Shown here in pieces: positions 5,565 to 7,060 of a stretch of DNA of 7,060 nt (within the stretch, counting starts at the first letter, position 1; each line of letters starts with the position of its first letter). This DNA comes from Chloroflexales bacterium (GTDB lineage Bacteria; Chloroflexota; Chloroflexia; Chloroflexales; Chloroflexaceae), in assembly GCA_013336035.1 (NCBI GenBank), contig JAAXUL010000417.1:1-7060 (forward strand), read 5' to 3'. Both the position numbers and the translations under genes were made by a program. Below the pieces are notes generated by a model that was given only the letters and a program-made list of their open reading frames with translations, was not told the DNA's origin and searched no databases.

Positions 5565-6482
5565 ATGCACACCGATGTGACCATTATCGATGTCGCCCCG
5601 CGCGACGGGCTGCAGAATGAGCCCGAGATCCTCTCTGTCGCCGCGAAGGCCGATCTGGTGCGCCGTCTGGCGGCCGCCGGCCTGCCCTGGGTCGAGATCG
5701 GCTCGTTTGTGAGCCCGCGGCAGGTGCCGCAGATGGCGGGCACGGCCGATCTGGCCGCGAGCCTGGCCGCCTCGCCCCCGACCGCCCTGACGTGCCTCGT
5801 CCCCAACATGCGCGGCTACGAGCTGGCCGCCGCTGCGGGGCTGCGCCACATGCGCCTGGTGCTGGCCGCCAGCGAGGCGCTGAACCGGGCCAACTTCAAG
5901 CGCAGCGTCGCCGAGTCGCTCGCCGACTTCGCCCAGATCGCCGCCCGGGCCAGGGCCGAGGGCGTCGCCTTCGGCGTGGCGATCGGGGCATCGTTCGGCT
6001 GCCCCTTCGAGGGCCACGTGCCGCCCGAGCGCGTGCTGGCCATCGCCCGTGGCCTGGCCGCGCTGGGCGCGGACGAGGTGATCCTCGCCGATACCACCGG
6101 CATGGGTGCGCCCACGCAGGTCGCCGAGCTCTGCCGGGCGGCCCTGGGACTGCTGGGCGGCGGCCCCGCGCTGACCCTGCACTTCCACAATACGCGCAAC
6201 ACCGGCTACGCCAACGCCTTCGCCGCGTGGCAGGCCGGCGTGCGCCGCTTCGACGCGAGCCTTGGCGGGATCGGCGGCTGCCCCTTCGCCCCCCGCGCCG
6301 TCGGCAACATCGCCACTGAGGACCTGGTGCATATGCTCAACGGCATGGGCGTGCGCAGCGGGATCGACCTGCCGGCCCTGCTCGAGGCCTCACGCTGGCT
6401 CAGCGCGACGATGGGCAAGACGCTCCCCGCGCTAGTTGGGCGGGCCGAGCCGGTGTATGACAGGGTGATGCGTGATCTGTGA
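5565..6482 (+). CDS. HMG-CoA lyase-like aldol lyase, possibly citramalyl-CoA-type
   Basis: A complete 305-residue DRE-TIM-type TIM-barrel lyase, normal length for bacterial HMG-CoA lyases. It would cleave a 3-hydroxyacyl-CoA into acetyl-CoA (or a homologue) and an oxo acid. Key sites match the human enzyme by eye: R13-D14 in APRDGLQNE (R41-D42), E44 in VEIGSFVSP (E72), metal ligands H206 and H208 (H233, H235), C239 in GGIGGCPFAPRA (C266), and N248/E252 in GNIATED (N275, E279). One departure is clear: the usual HxHDTYGQ reads HFHNTRNTG, so the Asp after the second His is N209 and the TYGQ segment differs. That makes true HMG-CoA less certain as substrate. Known relatives with other substrates include the (S)-citramalyl-CoA lyase of the Chloroflexus 3-hydroxypropionate bi-cycle. 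The adjacent class III CoA-transferase would supply the thioester. The ribosome site is weak (AAGAG at 5556-5560). Family is firm; substrate is inferred. Confidence 0.9.
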   Translation: MHTDVTIIDVAPRDGLQNEPEILSVAAKADLVRRLAAAGLPWVEIGSFVSPRQVPQMAGTADLAASLAASPPTALTCLVPNMRGYELAAAAGLRHMRLVLAASEALNRANFKRSVAESLADFAQIAARARAEGVAFGVAIGASFGCPFEGHVPPERVLAIARGLAALGADEVILADTTGMGAPTQVAELCRAALGLLGGGPALTLHFHNTRNTGYANAFAAWQAGVRRFDASLGGIGGCPFAPRAVGNIATEDLVHMLNGMGVRSGIDLPALLEASRWLSATMGKTLPALVGRAEPVYDRVMRDL

Positions 6483-6485
6483 GCG
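6465..6485 (+). repeat. Three tandem GTGANNN heptamers over the lyase stop codon
   Basis: Three consecutive 7-base units starting GTGA (6465, 6472, 6479) cover the last codons, the TGA stop (6480-6482) and the first spacer bases. They match the core of the heptamers in the spacer before this gene, so both ends of the lyase gene carry the same motif. Confidence 0.45.
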
Positions 6486-6496
6486 GTATGGCATGG

Positions 6497-6513
6497 CCCG
6501 GTCACGGGTCACG
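6497..6513 (-). repeat. Inverted-orientation heptamer pair (GGTCACG twice)
   Basis: In the 42-base spacer before the amidase, GGTCACG occurs twice in tandem at 6500-6506 and 6507-6513. The reverse complement of 6497-6506 is CGTGACCGGG, which occurs exactly at 5524-5533 in the previous spacer. CCCG at 6497-6500 can also pair with CGGG at 6505-6508 as a small hairpin. Confidence 0.6.
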
Positions 6514-6524
6514 AAGATAACATC

Positions 6525-7060
6525 ATGAGTCTCGAAGATCTTGCGCATGACTACAGGCGGCACGGGCTGGGCGCGCGGGTCGGCTTTGGGGCGCGGCCGG
6601 CCGTGCTGGTGATCGACTTCATCAAGGCCTACACGACCCCGGGCTCGCCGCTCTACGCGGCGCCGGGCGTGCCCGACGCCGTGCGGGCGAGCGGGCCGGT
6701 GCTGGCTGCCGCCCGTGCCGCGGGCGTGCCGCTGATCTACACCACTGTGGCCTACGCCCCCGACGGGCGCGACGGCGGCATCTTCGTCAAGAAGGTGCCG
6801 GCTCTGCGGGCGCTCACGCGCGGGGCGCCGATGGCCCAGATTGTCGACGAGCTGGCCCCCCAGCCGGACGACCTGGTGGTCGAGAAGAAGTACGCGAGCG
6901 CATTCTTTGGCACGCCGATCGCGGCCACGCTCACGGCAATGGGTGTTGACTCTCTGATCATGGTGGGCTGCTCGACCAGCGGCTGCATCCGCGCGAGCGC
7001 GGTCGATGGCATGCAGCACGGCTTTCGCGTGATCGTGCCGCGCGAGTGTGTGGGCGACCG
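6525..7060 (+). CDS. Isochorismatase-fold amidase, N-carbamoylsarcosine amidase / maleamate amidohydrolase-like, 3'-truncated
   Basis: The frame is open from the ATG at 6525 to the window edge: 178 codons of a family usually a little over 200 to 260 residues long. The cysteine-hydrolase triad is visible: D31 in VLVIDF, K121 (or K122) in EKKYASAFFGT, and C154 in CSTSGCIRASA. The spacing of 33 from K121 to C154 equals that in N-carbamoylsarcosine amidase. YRRHGLGARVGFGARPA (10-26), GIFVKKVPALRAL (85-97) and DGMQHGFRVIVPRECVGD (161-178) are typical of this subgroup rather than of isochorismatase or nicotinamidase. The enzyme should hydrolyse a small amide or N-carbamoyl acid, releasing ammonia. 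In nicotinate and picolinate degradation the related NicF/PicF enzyme turns maleamate into maleate, which fits an operon with a ring monooxygenase and a maleate isomerase-fold protein. The substrate here is inferred. The ribosome site is weak (GAAGA at 6513-6517). Confidence 0.9.
   Translation, partial: MSLEDLAHDYRRHGLGARVGFGARPAVLVIDFIKAYTTPGSPLYAAPGVPDAVRASGPVLAAARAAGVPLIYTTVAYAPDGRDGGIFVKKVPALRALTRGAPMAQIVDELAPQPDDLVVEKKYASAFFGTPIAATLTAMGVDSLIMVGCSTSGCIRASAVDGMQHGFRVIVPRECVGD

Noticed and set aside
5328..6332. Long - strand open frame opposite the lyase gene
   Set aside because: It runs across the end of one real gene, a spacer and most of another, has no recognisable domain, and reflects the scarcity of stops in GC-rich antisense frames.

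Overview
The window is very GC-rich, tightly packed bacterial DNA. All seven genes I can support lie on the + strand, with junctions between a 4-base overlap and 84 bases. It looks like one catabolic operon cut at both ends. The host cannot be named from the sequence. Its base composition, the GTGA heptamer repeats in the spacers, and a class III CoA-transferase beside an HMG-CoA-lyase-like protein (the two families used in the citramalyl-CoA part of the 3-hydroxypropionate bi-cycle) make a Chloroflexota host a weak best guess.

Layout: (1) 1-734, the 3' part of a nitrilase-superfamily protein whose catalytic Cys and Lys appear replaced. (2) 745-1929, a single-component FAD aromatic-ring monooxygenase. 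(3) 1926-3365, an NAD(P) aldehyde dehydrogenase overlapping gene 2 by ATGA. (4) 3449-4192, a protein of the maleate isomerase / arylmalonate decarboxylase fold with Gly at both catalytic Cys positions. (5) 4277-5485, a class III (CaiB/BaiF) CoA-transferase. (6) 5565-6482, an HMG-CoA-lyase-like aldol lyase, possibly a citramalyl-CoA-type lyase. (7) 6525 to the window end, an N-carbamoylsarcosine amidase / maleamate amidohydrolase-like cysteine hydrolase, cut by the edge. Genes 1-3 are tightly coupled with strong Shine-Dalgarno sites. The spacers before genes 4 and 5 hold compact triloop hairpins. The spacers on both sides of gene 6 hold GTGA/TCAC heptamer repeats.

How they may work together (inference): the monooxygenase hydroxylates or opens an aromatic or N-heteroaromatic ring, the aldehyde dehydrogenase oxidises an aldehyde intermediate, and the amidase releases ammonia from a maleamate-like acid. 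The CoA-transferase then activates the resulting dicarboxylate, and the lyase splits the acyl-CoA into acetyl-CoA (or a homologue) and an oxo acid. This resembles the lower nicotinate/picolinate route (maleamate to maleate to fumarate), but here CoA activation and aldol cleavage replace or extend the plain isomerase step. The nitrilase-like and isomerase-like members lack their family nucleophiles, so the pathway may hold non-canonical chemistry or non-catalytic partners. No transposase, tRNA, rRNA, CRISPR array or transcription regulator is visible.
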